Positions 8,502-17,274 of a DNA stretch of 64,000 bases are shown piece by piece (position 1 is the stretch's first letter; every line of letters begins with the position of its first letter). The stretch is taken from NCBI RefSeq assembly GCF_003573545.1, contig NZ_QWET01000007.1, positions 245,995-309,994 on the forward strand. Reading direction: 5' to 3'. The DNA comes from Mariniphaga sediminis (GTDB lineage: Bacteria; Bacteroidota; Bacteroidia; Bacteroidales; Prolixibacteraceae). The position numbers were made by a program, and so were the translations under genes. Below the pieces are notes generated by a model. That model had not been told where the DNA came from, made no database searches, and saw only the letters and a program-made list of their open reading frames with translations.

Positions 8502-9575
8502 ATGGAAACAAAAACAAAAACCAGATGGAGCGAGCATAATAAGGAGATTGCGGATGACCACTTTTTTTATTTACGAAGTTGTATCCGGCAGAACTTCAAC
8601 CCCGCAGCCGAAAAGATATTTCTTTCCATTCTTCAGAAAAATCTGGGGAAAGATATTTATGACGATCCCCGTCACACTACTTGTACGGGAATTGGCTACC
8701 ATGCCGACATTGTTCCGTTTGAAACGCTCCAAACGGTTATTGCCCGGCAGTTTTCGTTAATGGCAGAAAAAGGATATAAAAACTGTGCGGTATCGTGTAT
8801 TACGTCATTTGGTTGTTACAATGAAGTGTTGGCCACCTGGAAGCAATTTCCGGACGAGATGGCCAAAGCCGGTGAAAACCTGCGTAAAGCTACCGGACGA
8901 GAATTTGAAATGCCTGAAAACCTTTCCCACTCCTGCGATATTATCTATAAATTCAGGAAAGAAATTGCCCGTCAGGCCCGCTACCGGCTTGTCCATCGCG
9001 AAACCGGGGAACCCCTGAAAATTGTGGATCATATTGGATGTCACTACGCCAAAATTTTTCCAGAAAAGAGTGTGGGTGGCTCAGAGTATTCCCGGGTGCT
9101 TACCGGCATGATTGAAGCCTGGGGCGGCGAGTCGGTCGATTATCCTGAGCGTCGCCACTGCTGCGGTTTCGGCTTCAGGCACTACCTGATAAAAAATAAC
9201 CGGAGTTATTCTATTTCCAATTCCCGTAAGAAGTTTGTAAGCATGGAGCCGTACCGGCCCGATGCCATATTGACCAACTGTCCCGGTTGCAATATGTTTA
9301 TGGACCGCTGGCAGTACACCCTGGCGCAAATTGAAGGAAAAACTTATGGCGGCGGCACTAACGGGATTCCAGTGCTTTCGCATGAGGAGCTGGCAGGGCT
9401 GGTACTGGGTTACGATCCCTGGAAAGATCTGGGATTGCAAATGCACCAGGTGGATGTGGAGCCTCTGCTGCAAAAAATAGGAATTGTGTATGATCCGGCT
9501 CAGAAGTTTGCCGGAGTAAACGGGAAATATATTAATGAACCGCTTTTTACCGGATGTTTTAATCCACACAACTGA
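8502..9575 (+). CDS. HdrB-like subunit with two CCG (cysteine-rich) domains
   Basis: A 357-residue cytoplasmic protein resembling heterodisulfide reductase subunit B, in which each CCG motif (C-x31..38-CC-x33..34-CxxC) can hold a noncubane 4Fe-4S cluster. The second motif is complete: HIGCHYAKIF, RRHCCGFGF and NCPGCNMF. The first is degenerate. Cys27 is followed by a single Cys61 in HTTCTGIGY where CC is expected, then Cys95, Cys99 and Cys105. The first cluster may therefore be altered or absent. The gene sits between the HdrC-like and HdrA-like genes. The true substrate is unknown; there is no sign of methanogenic cofactors in the window. Confidence 0.85.
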   Translation: METKTKTRWSEHNKEIADDHFFYLRSCIRQNFNPAAEKIFLSILQKNLGKDIYDDPRHTTCTGIGYHADIVPFETLQTVIARQFSLMAEKGYKNCAVSCITSFGCYNEVLATWKQFPDEMAKAGENLRKATGREFEMPENLSHSCDIIYKFRKEIARQARYRLVHRETGEPLKIVDHIGCHYAKIFPEKSVGGSEYSRVLTGMIEAWGGESVDYPERRHCCGFGFRHYLIKNNRSYSISNSRKKFVSMEPYRPDAILTNCPGCNMFMDRWQYTLAQIEGKTYGGGTNGIPVLSHEELAGLVLGYDPWKDLGLQMHQVDVEPLLQKIGIVYDPAQKFAGVNGKYINEPLFTGCFNPHN

Positions 9576-9576
9576 G

Positions 9577-10626
9577 ATGATGAAGAACAAACATGTTGCC
9601 GTGATTGGCGGGGGAATCGCCGGAATGGAAGCTGCTTCTGTTCTGGCCCGGCAGGGACTGAAAGTAACCCTGGTTGAAAAACAAAAGGCCACTGGTGGAA
9701 AACTGAACGACTGGCATCACCTTTTCCCGGACTTTTCATCACCCGGGGTTGTGGTGGAAAACCTGGATAAAAAAACTGTCCGGGCAGGAGTAAATGTGGT
9801 GTGCCATACTGAAATCAGTCATATCGAAAGAAACAACGGACGTTTTGAACTCAGCGACCAGCGTGATGTGAAGATTTTTGCCGATGCGGTTATTGTGGCA
9901 TCAGGATTTCACGTTTTCGATGCTACCCTTAAAGAAGAGTACGGATACGGGTTGTTTAGCAATGTCATTACTTCGGTCGATTTTGAACGACGGATGAAAA
10001 AACACGGCAAACTGCTCACTTTGCAGGGAACTGAACCCCGGCGGGTGGCTATCATCCACTGTGTTGGGTCACGCGATGCCAAGGTCGGTAACATCTACTG
10101 CTCCAAAGTGTGTTGTATCACCGGCATTAAGCAGGCTATTGAAATCAACAAGATGCTTCCCGAATGCGAAGTATTTTGTTTTTACATGGACCTGCGGCTT
10201 TATGGTTCAAAATTCGACAGTTTGTATCTTGAGGCCCAAAAACGGCATAAAATTCAGTTTATCCGCGGGCGTTTGTCCGAAGCTGCCGAGCGCCCCGACA
10301 AAAGCCTTCAGCTTAAGGCCGAAGATACCTTGCAGGGACGGCCGTTGCGAATGAATGTGGATCTGGTCATCCTTTTGGTAGGAATGGAACCCGCCCTGTC
10401 GAACAGCAGTCTGATGCGGAATAACCAAATGAAACCCGACGAAAACGGTTTTTTCAGGTCGGTAAATATGCACGAAGCCCGTAACGTGGGTACGCAGGAA
10501 GGTATTTTTATGGCCGGGACTGCCATCTGTCCTATGGCAGTAAATGAAACCCTGGAGAATGCCCGTTCGGCGGCTTTGGAAGTAATGAATTTTTTGAGAA
10601 CAGATAAGAACCATGGAGGATTTTAG
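9577..10626 (+). CDS. HdrA/QmoA-like FAD flavoprotein
   Basis: About 349 residues. The N-terminal dinucleotide-binding motif AVIGGGIAGMEAAS is followed by VEKQKATGGKLN. The HdrA-specific block HCVGSRDAKVGNIYCSKVCC lies near residues 150-170, and the final third has the FAD-contacting segment FMAGTAICPMAVNETLENA. It lacks the extra ferredoxin domains of long HdrA proteins and so resembles QmoA. The start at 9577 (ATGATG, one base after the HdrB stop) is preferred to an upstream in-frame ATG at 9535 that would overlap hdrB by 41 bases. The stop overlaps the next gene by 14 bases. It is probably the flavin hub of the complex. Confidence 0.87.
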   Translation: MMKNKHVAVIGGGIAGMEAASVLARQGLKVTLVEKQKATGGKLNDWHHLFPDFSSPGVVVENLDKKTVRAGVNVVCHTEISHIERNNGRFELSDQRDVKIFADAVIVASGFHVFDATLKEEYGYGLFSNVITSVDFERRMKKHGKLLTLQGTEPRRVAIIHCVGSRDAKVGNIYCSKVCCITGIKQAIEINKMLPECEVFCFYMDLRLYGSKFDSLYLEAQKRHKIQFIRGRLSEAAERPDKSLQLKAEDTLQGRPLRMNVDLVILLVGMEPALSNSSLMRNNQMKPDENGFFRSVNMHEARNVGTQEGIFMAGTAICPMAVNETLENARSAALEVMNFLRTDKNHGGF

Positions 10627-10963
10627 TTTTTTGAACCCGGGATCCCGGCAAATCGATTTCGATAATTTTGACGATCGGTTGCTGCTTTATGTCCTCGAAT
10701 ATGAACCCTCATTTGTAACATGTATCTCCTGCGGGGGATGCACAGCTACCTGCAGCGCCGGGAACCTAACCAATTTTAATGTGCGGAAAATCGGGTTATG
10801 GTTGCGTCGTGGCGAAACAGAAAAACTGTCGCAGGAGATTGAAAAATGTATGTTTTGCGGAAAGTGTACGCTTGTTTGTCCGCGCGATATTAACATCCGC
10901 AATGTCATACTGCTTATTAAAAAACGTATTTCAGAGCTGAAAACCGAAAACCAACCGGTGTAA
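10613..10963 (+). CDS. Second HdrC-like small 4Fe-4S protein
   Basis: A 116-residue protein with two 4Fe-4S motifs, CISCGGCTATCSAG and CMFCGKCTLVCPRD, at about residues 37-50 and 80-93. The first motif lacks the usual proline after the fourth Cys. It overlaps the HdrA-like gene by 14 bases and its TAA overlaps the ATG of the membrane subunit by one base, so translation is tightly coupled. Within an Hdr/Qmo-like complex it would link the flavoprotein to the membrane HdrE-HdrD fusion, while the first HdrC serves the HdrB-like subunit (inference from gene order). Confidence 0.85.
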   Translation: MEDFSFLNPGSRQIDFDNFDDRLLLYVLEYEPSFVTCISCGGCTATCSAGNLTNFNVRKIGLWLRRGETEKLSQEIEKCMFCGKCTLVCPRDINIRNVILLIKKRISELKTENQPV

Positions 10964-12786
10964 TGGAAAATTTTATCATCATACCGTTTACCGTAGGGCT
11001 TATTTACCTGACCCTGGTTTTAATTTACCGTTTTGTGAAATGGGTCCGCGGGCTGTCGAAACTCGATAAACTCAGACTGGTGCAGTCGTTTAAAATACGG
11101 CGGATGCTGCGTTCTTTGAAAGAAGTTTTTTATGAAGGACTGCTGCACCGCAAAATATTCCGGAAAAATCCGGTGCTGGGGTATATGCACATGAGCCTGG
11201 CTTTTGGCTGGTTCTTACTGATTGTGCTCGGACACATCGAAGTGATGGCTGCCCGTCGTTCTTTGCTCGTACCCTTCTACCTGCCAGTGTTTTTTCGCTA
11301 TTTCGAAACAGGGACGACATTTTTCGCTTCTGGTATTTTCTCTTTTTTGATGGATTTTTTTCTGCTGATAGTTCTTTCCGGTGTTGCGCTGGCCATGCTG
11401 AAACGGTTCAAAAAACAACTGTTTGGAATGAAGAAAACGACACGGTTGAAGACCGGCGACCGCATGGCACTCACTTCCCTTTGGCTGATTTTTCCTTTGA
11501 GACTGCTGGCCGAAGGGATGTCGGCCGAACTTTACGGAAATGGAAGTTTCCTTACTTCTTCTGTTGGTCATATTATCGGAAGTTTTAGTTCTGAATCTAC
11601 AAATCTTGTTCTCTGGACCGCTTATTCCTGTGCACTGGGGTTCTTTTTTGCCGCATTGCCTAATTCGCGTTATATGCATATTCCGACGGAAGTGTTGCTC
11701 ATTTTTGTGCGAAATGCCGGAATCAGGCTGAAAAAACGGAACAACACCTACACCGACATTCAGGTTTTTTCCTGCTCACGCTGCGGTCTTTGTCTCGACA
11801 ACTGCCAGATGGCTGCTGCGGGAATCAACCACGCCCAATCAGTTTACATTCTGAAAAACATTCGTAATAATAATCTCACTGATGAGCAACTGTTTAACTG
11901 CCTGCTTTGCGGAAAATGCGAAGTGGATTGTCCGGTGGGAATCAATACCATCGACTTGCGGATTACCCAGCGCATTGAATCAACGTTGCAGTATAACTCA
12001 TCGTATAACTACCTCGAAGACCTGCCTGCCCGGAAAGCCTCAACCATTTATTTTGCGGGTTGTATGACGCATCTGACTCCGGGAATTATCGCTTCAATGA
12101 AAACTCTTTTTCACATGGCCGGAGAAAATGTCTGGTTTATGGACGAGGAAAAGGCTCCCTGTTGCGGCCGCCCGTTGATGCTTGCCGGACAGCATGATGC
12201 CGCTTCAAAACTCATTGTCAATAACACCCGCAAGATTTTGGGCTCCGGGGCAAAAACACTGGTGGTTTCATGTCCTATTTGTTACAAGGTTTTCAGGGAA
12301 GATTACGAACTAGGGAATGTGGAGGTATTGTTTCATGCCGAATATATTTCGCGGCTTATCCGGGAACAAATTATCCTCCCGGGAAAAACAACCACCCGGA
12401 TTGTATATCACGATCCCTGTGAGTTGGGGCGTGGGATGGGGATGTTCGAACCGCCGCGCGAAGTTCTGCGCGCCACCGGAAAAGTTATCCCGGTAAAAAA
12501 TGAAAAACAGATGGCCCATTGTTGCGGAGGTAGCCTGGGAAACCTGAAAATTTCACAGCAGGAACGCGCTGTCCTGCGTAACCAGGCAGTGAAGGATTAC
12601 CAGCAGTATTTGCCCGATGTACTGGCCACGGCCTGCCCATTATGTAAAAAAACTTTTGCCCGCCATCGAGGAATTGAGGTAATGGACATTGCTGAAATTG
12701 TGGTTAGCTCTATCCGCAAATCAGCGGAAGTTGTGCCGGTGAAAGCCAGTGTGAAGGAAGAGGCGTTTGCAGAAGAATTGGTTTAG
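10963..12786 (+). CDS. Membrane-bound HdrE-HdrD fusion (NarI-type cytochrome b domain plus iron-sulfur CCG protein)
   Basis: A 607-residue protein. The N-terminal 250 residues hold about five membrane helices (near residues 5-27, 73-95, 120-145, 170-183, 210-233) with histidines in YMHMSLAFGW, LGHIE, VGHIIG and YMHIP that could bind heme b. Then come two 4Fe-4S motifs (CSRCGLCLDNCQ, CLLCGKCEVDCPVG). Two complete CCG motifs follow: GCMTH, PCCGRP, CPICYK and then DPCELG, HCCGGS, CPLCKK. This is the layout of HdrDE or DsrMK in one polypeptide. It should exchange electrons with menaquinone and drive or accept electrons from a disulfide-type or iron-sulfur site in the cytoplasm. It is the last gene of the operon. 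Confidence 0.87.
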   Translation: MENFIIIPFTVGLIYLTLVLIYRFVKWVRGLSKLDKLRLVQSFKIRRMLRSLKEVFYEGLLHRKIFRKNPVLGYMHMSLAFGWFLLIVLGHIEVMAARRSLLVPFYLPVFFRYFETGTTFFASGIFSFLMDFFLLIVLSGVALAMLKRFKKQLFGMKKTTRLKTGDRMALTSLWLIFPLRLLAEGMSAELYGNGSFLTSSVGHIIGSFSSESTNLVLWTAYSCALGFFFAALPNSRYMHIPTEVLLIFVRNAGIRLKKRNNTYTDIQVFSCSRCGLCLDNCQMAAAGINHAQSVYILKNIRNNNLTDEQLFNCLLCGKCEVDCPVGINTIDLRITQRIESTLQYNSSYNYLEDLPARKASTIYFAGCMTHLTPGIIASMKTLFHMAGENVWFMDEEKAPCCGRPLMLAGQHDAASKLIVNNTRKILGSGAKTLVVSCPICYKVFREDYELGNVEVLFHAEYISRLIREQIILPGKTTTRIVYHDPCELGRGMGMFEPPREVLRATGKVIPVKNEKQMAHCCGGSLGNLKISQQERAVLRNQAVKDYQQYLPDVLATACPLCKKTFARHRGIEVMDIAEIVVSSIRKSAEVVPVKASVKEEAFAEELV

Positions 12787-13094
12787 TGTGACGGGGAGTT
12801 GCGATTACAAATCGCAACGAACATCACCATTCAATTGGGGTGTAAAAGCAGTGACAGGTTGTAACTAACATAAGGCATGCTTCCCCGGGGTTTTAAACAA
12901 ATGATGTTTTTAGTTTGCTTCTTAAAACAAATATTTTTTATATTTAGTCCCCGAAAACCAGAAAGCAACCATCGATTTTTATAAATGTACCAAAGCATGA
13001 ATATATCTAACATCTGTTGTTTCGTAGATGCGGAAAGTGTGAACAGATAGGAGAATTGTGTGCAGCCTTTATGAGATGACAGGAAAATGAAGGT
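12787..13094. other. Gene-free stretch after the Hdr-like operon
   Basis: Apart from the short hairpin at 12798-12818, I see no convincing gene or promoter here. Stop codons are frequent in all frames, and the base composition shifts toward AT as the accessory region begins. Confidence 0.6.
12798..12818. repeat. Perfect 9-bp hairpin after the Hdr-like operon
   Basis: GTTGCGATT and AATCGCAAC enclose the loop ACA, twelve bases after the stop of the membrane subunit. There is no U-run behind it, so it is either a 3'-end stabilising hairpin or a dispersed intergenic repeat rather than a classical terminator. Confidence 0.55.
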
Positions 13095-13250
13095 ATGAAT
13101 GAAATAGTTGTATTCAAAAACAAAATAAATAGACCAACCGAAGTGAACTTGCCGGAAATTGAAAGGTTTACTGAAGATGTTGGTATACAGATAAGTAATA
13201 AGAACGAATCCGTTCTTTCTGACATCAACTATTTATCGAAACTAAGCTAA
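13095..13250 (+). CDS. Possible small protein of 51 residues
   Basis: An ATG at 13095 opens a frame of 51 codons beginning MNEIVVFKNKINRPTEVNL and ending in TAA at 13250, 11 bases before the DUF3795 gene. Its composition is protein-like, and the start MNEIVVF recalls proteins of mobile regions such as RhuM-like factors, but the length allows no family call. It could be a truncated remnant of a longer gene. Tight spacing to the next gene argues mildly that it is translated. Confidence 0.35.
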   Translation: MNEIVVFKNKINRPTEVNLPEIERFTEDVGIQISNKNESVLSDINYLSKLS

Positions 13251-13261
13251 TCGACTAAATT

Positions 13262-13636
13262 ATGAAAAGTGCAGACAAAAAATCAGACCTACATCTCATT
13301 TCTTATTGTGGGTTTTACTGCGGAGCCTGCCCCAAGTATAGAAAAGAAGAGTGCTTGGGCTGCAAGGGAGAATCACCCCGCTGTGCCGTTGGATATAAAG
13401 TATGTAAAGTGAGACCTTGTTGCATTGAAAAAGGCATTAGTTCATGTGCCGGCTGTGATGTATATGAATCTGTAAAGGATTGCAAAAAATATAATCCATT
13501 GATGATTCGGTTTGGGCAGTTTATAACGCGGACAAACAGAAGGTTGGGTATTGAGATGATAAAGGAAAAAGGGGAAGCTGAATTTGTGAGATATATGTTT
13601 GATAAAAATTGGGTGACAGTAAAAACAGGAAAATAA
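13262..13636 (+). CDS. DUF3795 cysteine-rich protein
   Basis: A 124-residue protein with the DUF3795 opening YCGFYCGACPKYR and further cysteines in ECLGCKGESPRC, VRPCCIEKGISSCAGCDVYE and DCKKYN. The Cys pattern suggests a metal or iron-sulfur site, but no function is established for the family. It is cytoplasmic with no signal peptide. The gene is isolated in an AT-rich accessory stretch; the preceding small frame may share its transcript. Confidence 0.8.
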   Translation: MKSADKKSDLHLISYCGFYCGACPKYRKEECLGCKGESPRCAVGYKVCKVRPCCIEKGISSCAGCDVYESVKDCKKYNPLMIRFGQFITRTNRRLGIEMIKEKGEAEFVRYMFDKNWVTVKTGK

Positions 13637-13737
13637 TAAAGCGTAGCACATAGCAAAATGGCAATATGCCGGACAGGATTTTATTCCGTTCATCGCCCAG
13701 TGTATAGCCGGGATTGTTGTGTGCCACAATAAAAGAA

Positions 13738-14265
13738 ATGACATTTATGAGAAAAAGATTTTTAACAACAATCATTTTAAATGCGATTATTATAACTGTT
13801 TTACTATTACCTTTTTTTGTTGCTAACAATCTGGATTCAACGGAGGTTAGATATTTTAGTATTGCGATATCCATTATCGTAACAATAAACACACAGATTA
13901 TTCTTTTCTTCCTGAATAATAAATTTGGAAAACTTAAAATAGTAGGAGATTTAAAACCAACCTTTAATAAGGGAGAAGTTCAATTTAATGACTTGAGGAT
14001 AAAAGCCTTGTATTCAGACTGTATTTTAGAAAGTTTTACTTACAGAAATAATAAAAAAGAAATTACTGAATTTTCGATAGGCGACTTAGATTTAGTTAAT
14101 AAATCAATAACCATTCAAAAAGAAAAAGAAATAGATATTCCAATTAGAATAAAATTCAGGAGTGAACGAGTTAGAAATTACATAAAATTGAAATATAAAT
14201 ATAAAGATATTGATAGATCAAAAGTACGATCAAAAAGAATTAAACTAAGGATAAATGAAACGTAA
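13738..14265 (+). CDS. Small membrane protein of unknown family, partner of the downstream P-loop NTPase
   Basis: About 175 residues. Two membrane helices lie near the N-terminus (FLTTIILNAIIITVLLLPFF and YFSIAISIIVTINTQIILFF, roughly residues 8-27 and 42-61). A lysine-rich, beta-strand-like cytoplasmic tail follows. The ATG at 13738 follows AAAAGAA; an ATG at 13747 is an alternative, and the frame upstream starts only with TTG. The gene overlaps the next by 11 bases. Base composition is clearly richer in AT than the housekeeping genes, as for the partner, which suggests joint acquisition. I do not recognise the family. Confidence 0.65.
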   Translation: MTFMRKRFLTTIILNAIIITVLLLPFFVANNLDSTEVRYFSIAISIIVTINTQIILFFLNNKFGKLKIVGDLKPTFNKGEVQFNDLRIKALYSDCILESFTYRNNKKEITEFSIGDLDLVNKSITIQKEKEIDIPIRIKFRSERVRNYIKLKYKYKDIDRSKVRSKRIKLRINET

Positions 14266-16126
14266 AGCTATTCCAAACATAAATGCGATTCCCAACAAAC
14301 ATAATCCATTGTTCGAAACCTACACGGATGTATTTGATATCGCATTTGATAAAAACCTGAATAAGTCTTCCAACTTAAAATTGTTGGCCAAGCTCTATAT
14401 AAAGGAAAGAATAACAGACAACGGAAATACGTTTGAAAAACGATTCAAGAATTTAATCAATTTAAGAGCAGAAGATGTAGAGAGGCACTTTCAGGAGTAT
14501 ATTAATGAAAATTATAAATCGATTGATAAAACAGGAAATATTTATTTCCTGGTTGGAAAAATTGGCACTGGAAAAACGACATTTATTAAACATTTCATTT
14601 ACAGTAATAAAGATATCTCATCTTGCTATATTGATTTAGAGCCATTTGCCGTTCCAATAGAACCAACTTTCGATGATATAAGAAAAGACATTTTATCCAA
14701 AATTAAAGAACATCTGAATTCTCACTACAAAGAATATTTTACTGATATAAACCTAATTAGAGAAGTTTTTAAAGATCGGTATCCTGCAGAGGTAAGTACT
14801 GACTACCTGTTAAGCAAAATTGATACCTCCATTGAGGAATATATCGCATTGGTTTATACGCATTTATTTCAAACCAAAAAAAATAATAAATACACCCTCA
14901 TTTTTGATAACGGAGATACTTGTAGTGTAAATATTATTCGAACTATTTTTGGGTATATAAAAAAGCTCATTGAACGAATTCCCGCTTTATTTATTTTTAG
15001 TGTAAGAGATTATATTCCAAATCAGAATGTGCTGGGTACTGATTTTCAGAACCGGTATCCGATGATAAGTTTACCCCCGTTAAAAATTTCTATTCTGATT
15101 AAAAGAAGATTTGAGTACTCTATTGAAGAAATAAAAGTCAGAGATTATAATCAAAAAAATAGGAACCCTTTAAACCAGGATATTGAAATAGCACATTCTA
15201 ATGTGAAAACTATTCAAAGTTCTGCTGATAAAAAAATCAAAATTAATTCTTTAACGGCCCAAACAATTTTGCTGGAGACGAGTAAGATTTTCAAGTATAG
15301 AGAAGAGCAGGAATCAATATATGACCATCTGATTCGCATTTCTGATGGAAATATTCGGGAAGTAATTGAATTGATTTATTCCTTTTTTCATAGTCCTAAT
15401 CTGGACTTAATTCCATTTATCCAAAATGTTTATAATGATAAACCAATACTTGATGCGAGGTACCTGGATATAAAGGATTTTATTGCATGTACCATATGTA
15501 AACACAAAGATTGTTACGATACAGAATCTTCTCCCATTATTAATCTTTTCAATCTTGACAACTCAAACTTTGATGGCGACCCGATAAATACACTTGGCTT
15601 GGTATATACCTTAATAATTATTCAAAATTTTAGCCGAATTGATAAAACAAAATTAATTCAGTTATTAACGAAATTAAACTTTTCGGCAGAAAGAGTTGAT
15701 TTGATATTTGAAAAATTACTTGGATGGAATATGATAGGTTCCCCGAACCAGGAGTTTCCAAAACAAAAGTATATTACAGAGGTAGTGCTAACAGATAAAG
15801 GGGATTATTATATTTCGACATTAATTCATCAATTTAGCTATCTGTTACATATGAGCGAAAATACACCCATGCATTCGTATTATGTTGTAAACTATAATGA
15901 AAGAAAAAAGAAATTTAATAACCGGTTTAAATCCGTTAACTTTTTTCTCGATTTTTTGAGTGAAGAGATAGAATTATTTAATAGAAAACTGAGTGAAAGG
16001 CCTGATTTAATTCAGAATACAGAATATAGTAAGGGAGTAAATTTTGTTGAAATAATTAAACCTAGTATTGAAAAAGAGATAATATCGATAAAAAGAGAAT
16101 TAAAAGGAAATAGCGGCAAAATTTAA
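14255..16126 (+). CDS. P-loop NTPase of unknown family (STAND/AAA-like)
   Basis: A 623-residue soluble protein. Walker A is GKIGTGKTT at residues 101-109 and the likely Walker B is LIFDNGD at 215-221, followed by FIFSVRDYIP, which resembles a sensor segment of STAND/AAA ATPases. The C-terminal 400 residues are helical with winged-helix-like stretches and a CKHKDCYD element near residue 415. The gene overlaps the upstream membrane-protein gene by 11 bases. The strong AT bias and Lys/Asn/Ile-rich composition contrast with flanking genes. An unknown membrane protein followed by a NTPase fits a sensor-effector or defence module, but this is inference only. Confidence 0.6.
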   Translation: MKRKAIPNINAIPNKHNPLFETYTDVFDIAFDKNLNKSSNLKLLAKLYIKERITDNGNTFEKRFKNLINLRAEDVERHFQEYINENYKSIDKTGNIYFLVGKIGTGKTTFIKHFIYSNKDISSCYIDLEPFAVPIEPTFDDIRKDILSKIKEHLNSHYKEYFTDINLIREVFKDRYPAEVSTDYLLSKIDTSIEEYIALVYTHLFQTKKNNKYTLIFDNGDTCSVNIIRTIFGYIKKLIERIPALFIFSVRDYIPNQNVLGTDFQNRYPMISLPPLKISILIKRRFEYSIEEIKVRDYNQKNRNPLNQDIEIAHSNVKTIQSSADKKIKINSLTAQTILLETSKIFKYREEQESIYDHLIRISDGNIREVIELIYSFFHSPNLDLIPFIQNVYNDKPILDARYLDIKDFIACTICKHKDCYDTESSPIINLFNLDNSNFDGDPINTLGLVYTLIIIQNFSRIDKTKLIQLLTKLNFSAERVDLIFEKLLGWNMIGSPNQEFPKQKYITEVVLTDKGDYYISTLIHQFSYLLHMSENTPMHSYYVVNYNERKKKFNNRFKSVNFFLDFLSEEIELFNRKLSERPDLIQNTEYSKGVNFVEIIKPSIEKEIISIKRELKGNSGKI

Positions 16127-16224
16127 ATTTGATAGCTTTGGCAGTGTATTGATCGTTGGGGGTATGCATGGCAGCCAATTCATACTGGAAGCTGGCACTC
16201 GCTGAAAATCAAAAAAAGAAAAAT

Positions 16225-17028
16225 ATGAAACGAAAAAAGACAACTTCCCTTATTCTGATAACAACCGTTTTAATCTCGCTTTTTGCATTTCGGAAGGATA
16301 CCGTTTTTACCGAATATGAGATAAAGGAATTTTCATTTAAGGGGCATGATGCAAAGATTGTATTTCCCCATAAACCGAACTCAAATAGCTATTGGATTTG
16401 GAGAGCAAGGTTTTGGGGGCATGAACCACAGGTGGACAAAGCGTTGCTGGAAAAAGGATTTCATGTTGCCTTTATTGATGTTTCTAATTTGTTTGGGAAC
16501 CATGAAGCGGTAGAGCTGTGGAATGAATTTTACCGTTTTTGTGTTTCGGAGTACGGATTTAATCAAAAAGTTGTATTGGAAGGGATGAGTCGTGGCGGAC
16601 TAATCGTTTATAATTGGGCGTCAAAAAATACCGGCAAGGTGTTCAGTATTTATGCTGATGCACCTGTATGCGATATAAAAAGCTGGCCGGGAGGAATGTT
16701 TAACGGAGACGGAAGTCCTGAAGCGTGGGAGATTTGTTTGAAGGCATATAATCTTGACACGATTTCGGTTAAAACGTTTGATGATATTCCGGTTAATAAT
16801 TGTGTGCATGTTGCAAAAGCAGGAATTCCTGTTATACATGTATATGGTGATGCCGATACGGTAGTGCCTTATGCAGAAAACACAAAGTTACTGGCCAAAA
16901 AATTTAGAGGTGCTGGTGGAACAATAGAACTTATTCGAAAAAAAGGAGTTGGGCACCATCCTCATTGCCTGGAAGACCCGTCTCCAATAGTAGATTTTAT
17001 TTTGAATAGTGTTGATTATAAAGAATAG
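16225..17028 (+). CDS. Alpha/beta hydrolase, predicted secreted or lipid-anchored
   Basis: About 267 residues. The N-terminus MKRKKTTSLILITTVLISLF is a signal peptide or anchor. The nucleophile elbow GMSRGG is near residue 120, with an acid in YGDADTVVP and a histidine in GVGHHPH, a complete Ser-Asp-His set. The fold resembles extracellular esterases found in polysaccharide-degrading Bacteroidota, but the substrate is unknown. The ATG at 16225 is chosen because the longer frame begins with TTG and would put charged sequence before the signal peptide. It is isolated, about 100 bases after the NTPase gene. Confidence 0.75.
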   Translation: MKRKKTTSLILITTVLISLFAFRKDTVFTEYEIKEFSFKGHDAKIVFPHKPNSNSYWIWRARFWGHEPQVDKALLEKGFHVAFIDVSNLFGNHEAVELWNEFYRFCVSEYGFNQKVVLEGMSRGGLIVYNWASKNTGKVFSIYADAPVCDIKSWPGGMFNGDGSPEAWEICLKAYNLDTISVKTFDDIPVNNCVHVAKAGIPVIHVYGDADTVVPYAENTKLLAKKFRGAGGTIELIRKKGVGHHPHCLEDPSPIVDFILNSVDYKE

Positions 17029-17274
17029 CAGGTGAAAAATCTACATAAATAGTGGTTGAAGATGCGCATGGTACCAAGGGATGTACCTTATTCAATTTTC
17101 GCTACGGGTTGACAGGTTAGCGCTCAACCTACTTTACTCCGGAACCGGATATAAAGAACCCGCTGCCCATCAATTATCTGTTGGTGTGTATAAAATCAGA
17201 ACAAAACCTGAATGTGAAGTGTTTTGAAACTCCGAACGAAGCATGGAAAAATAGAAAGTGCCCATTTATAAGGA

